64,000 bases of DNA from Episyrphus balteatus (lineage: Eukaryota > Arthropoda > Insecta > Diptera > Syrphidae), in contig NC_079137.1 of NCBI RefSeq assembly GCF_945859705.1, positions 78,699,150 to 78,763,149 on the forward strand. Reading direction: 5' to 3'. The position numbers and the translations under genes are program-made. Below, piece after piece: positions 62,581 to 64,000 of the stretch (positions are counted from its first letter, which is position 1; each line of letters opens with the position of its first letter). The notes beneath the pieces are model-generated. The model was given only the letters and a program-made list of their open reading frames with translations, did not search any database and was not told where the DNA came from.

Positions 62581-62990
62581 TTCGTTGGGCGCCATTTTTC
62601 ATATTTTTGTAGGTAGTTTATTATAATTTATGGTTAGTTCCTTAACTGCATTAAATTGGTTCAGCTTTTTTTAAACAAGTGCAGATTTCAAGTGTAGATT
62701 TTGTTCATTCTTTTCCCACGTTGGGCGCCACTTTGAAAAAATAGCACACTAGGTTTGTTATTAAGTTCTTATCTGTCAAAAACTAAACTTGGCAGTCGAC
62801 ATTTTTCGATCTTGGCTATTCAAGAAAACCAAACTTAACTTACGTTGGGCGCCACTTTTCATATATTTTCTTCCTTTACTATTTTTTTTTTTTTTTTCAA
62901 TTTTTATGATAAAGGTTGTCAACCAACAAAAATGCGATTTTTTGATAAAACAAATTCCACAGAAGGAATCTTGCGTTGGGCGCCATTTTT
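62581..62990 (-). repeat. Family A cluster 9: four copies in inverted orientation
   Basis: Read on the minus strand, the motif starts at 62984, 62854, 62730 and 62594, with spacings of 130, 124 and 136 bp. On + they appear as GTTGGGCGCCA followed by a T-run and often CATAT. Copy 62730 is the most complete (TGGCGCCCAACGTGGGAA, 16 of 18 to the tRNA-Lys complement). It is the only whole cluster in this orientation. The frame 62789-63295 (168 residues) runs across these repeats and is therefore not a convincing gene. Confidence 0.87.
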
Positions 62991-64000
62991 TCATACCCAG
63001 ATTACTCGAGAATTCACTCTGCAACCATATTGAATGTTTAACTTATTTGACAGCTGCTGTCATATGTCAAAAAAATCCTCATTTAACAAATAGTTTTGCT
63101 CATAGTGATTTTCTAAGTTTACTAAAGCAAAACAAAAAAAAAAAAAACACTCAAACGCAATCTAAGCTAAACACTTCAAGCATCTTTTATTCTTCCACTA
63201 CGAGTATTAGTACATATTTCAACGTCTCAACCATTTTTGTATTGTTTTCAGTGATTCTGTTTTCTCAAGTAAAACAATCTTTATCTACCACTTGAAACAA
63301 AACACCCATCAGTAAAAGGGCTTTGCACACCCTTTTTTATGTGGGTGTTTGGTGTTCGTGTTCATGTTGTATAATGATGATGGTGTGTATTCTACTATGT
63401 CAAAAACCAAAACCACAGAAGAGCCATTAATACTTGACGGTAGCCTAAGGCTCATTAATCGCGATTACTCGAAACACTCTCTTCAACGGAAAAAAAAAAA
63501 AAATAAACCAACCCCAACCACCATCATAGTCATCAGTTATAGGTATAGTTATACAACCTCAAAGCAAAAAGTACGAAGACTCTACTACTTTTAGTGGAGA
63601 GGGTTGCTTTAGCAACTATACACCCATCGATAAAGTAACCAATGGAAACTTAACGAGTTGAAATGTCAAGCACCTTAAAGAAGGTTAAAAAGACTTGGAT
63701 TTTTCCTTGTAAGTTAGTTTATATGTATGTAATGTGGGTTTACATTGTACAGTAGAAAGTTCACCCTCTAAAACCTACCTGTTCTAGTTTCAATTTTTCT
63801 TTCGTTTTTTCTTATACTTTTGTTTTTTTTGTTGGTTGGTAATTTGAAGTGTAAGTTCTTTCGCCTACCCTTCTTCTCTTTGCTTCACTTTTTCTTAACG
63901 TATTTGGACCCCTTTTTGCAATCAACACCCGCAACGAATTGTTTTGGTATTTGCGGGTTAGAGAGAAGGGGTGTCGTCTTAGTAGTCGTCGTCAAGACGT
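62991..64000. other. Unassigned stretch at the window end
   Basis: No gene is supported. A TGACAG(CTG)CTGTCA palindrome-like element lies at 63049-63063. The end has mixed AT-rich DNA and no array motifs. Confidence 0.4.

Noticed and set aside
62789..63295. 168-residue + frame
   Set aside because: It runs through two inverted family A motifs and poly-T. Its protein is low-complexity, with Ser/Thr/Phe runs.
1..64000. tRNA genes or well-known insect microRNAs (let-7, miR-10, bantam, iab-4)
   Set aside because: No complete tRNA and none of these mature sequences was found by eye. Unknown hairpin RNAs cannot be excluded without folding software.

Overview
The window is AT-rich, eukaryotic, non-coding DNA, most likely from an insect and plausibly a fly (Diptera). 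This rests on three things. There are no bacterial-style genes, and every open frame is short, low-complexity or interrupted. Homopolymer A/T runs of up to 30 bases and CAT/GTC/TC microsatellites are very frequent. The best splice and promoter signals follow insect rules: a CTAAT branch point with a pyrimidine tract, and an Inr plus a correctly spaced DPE. I recognise no protein-coding gene, no complete tRNA or rRNA and no CRISPR array. The window is best read as the inside of a very long intron, or a gene desert, of a developmental-type locus on the + strand.

The dominant structure is a set of short, degenerate tandem arrays. The largest family (family A) is 38 copies of a core, TGGCGCCCAACGTG followed by RRRC in the better copies. 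They lie in nine clusters plus one isolated copy: 15.1, 16.1 (single), 20.5, 22.0-22.7, 25.2-25.7, 29.0, 31.7-32.4, 43.5-43.8, 46.2-46.7 and 62.6-63.0 kb. Successive copies are mostly 120-156 bp apart. The core is the reverse complement of the 3' end of tRNA-Lys including its CCA, so it has the sequence of a tRNA-Lys primer-binding site (PBS), yet no retroelement body surrounds it. All copies up to 46.7 kb point the same way except one arm of a hairpin at 20.7 kb. The four at 62.6-63.0 kb are inverted.

Other, unrelated arrays have nearly the same repeat length: 5.5-6.1 kb (TGTAAGC/GCTTACA), 8.2-8.9 kb (GCTTACAAG plus TATTCAGCA/TGCTGAATA), 39.7-40.0 kb (doubled GCTCAGTT), 56.9-57.3 kb (AGTAGCCCAA) and 59.0-59.3 kb. 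A TTCCACA satellite at 18.1-18.8 kb has units of about 90 bp. A palindrome family, ATTCAGCTCAGCTGAAT, occurs at 0.1-0.6 and 3.0-3.5 kb. A foldback/MITE-like element with long inverted repeats lies at 26.6-27.3 kb.

The gene-expression signals are few. The clearest is a zero-length-exon (recursive or ratchet) splice site at 30409/30410. Weaker ones are at 37190/37191 and 49083/49084. A candidate Inr+DPE promoter at 48041 is followed by a 5'-UTR-like first exon, a GTATGT donor and a possible 63-bp intron. All on the + strand, they fit a long + strand intron holding an alternative promoter. That is inference and needs RNA data. The remaining stretches are listed as blocks with what they hold.
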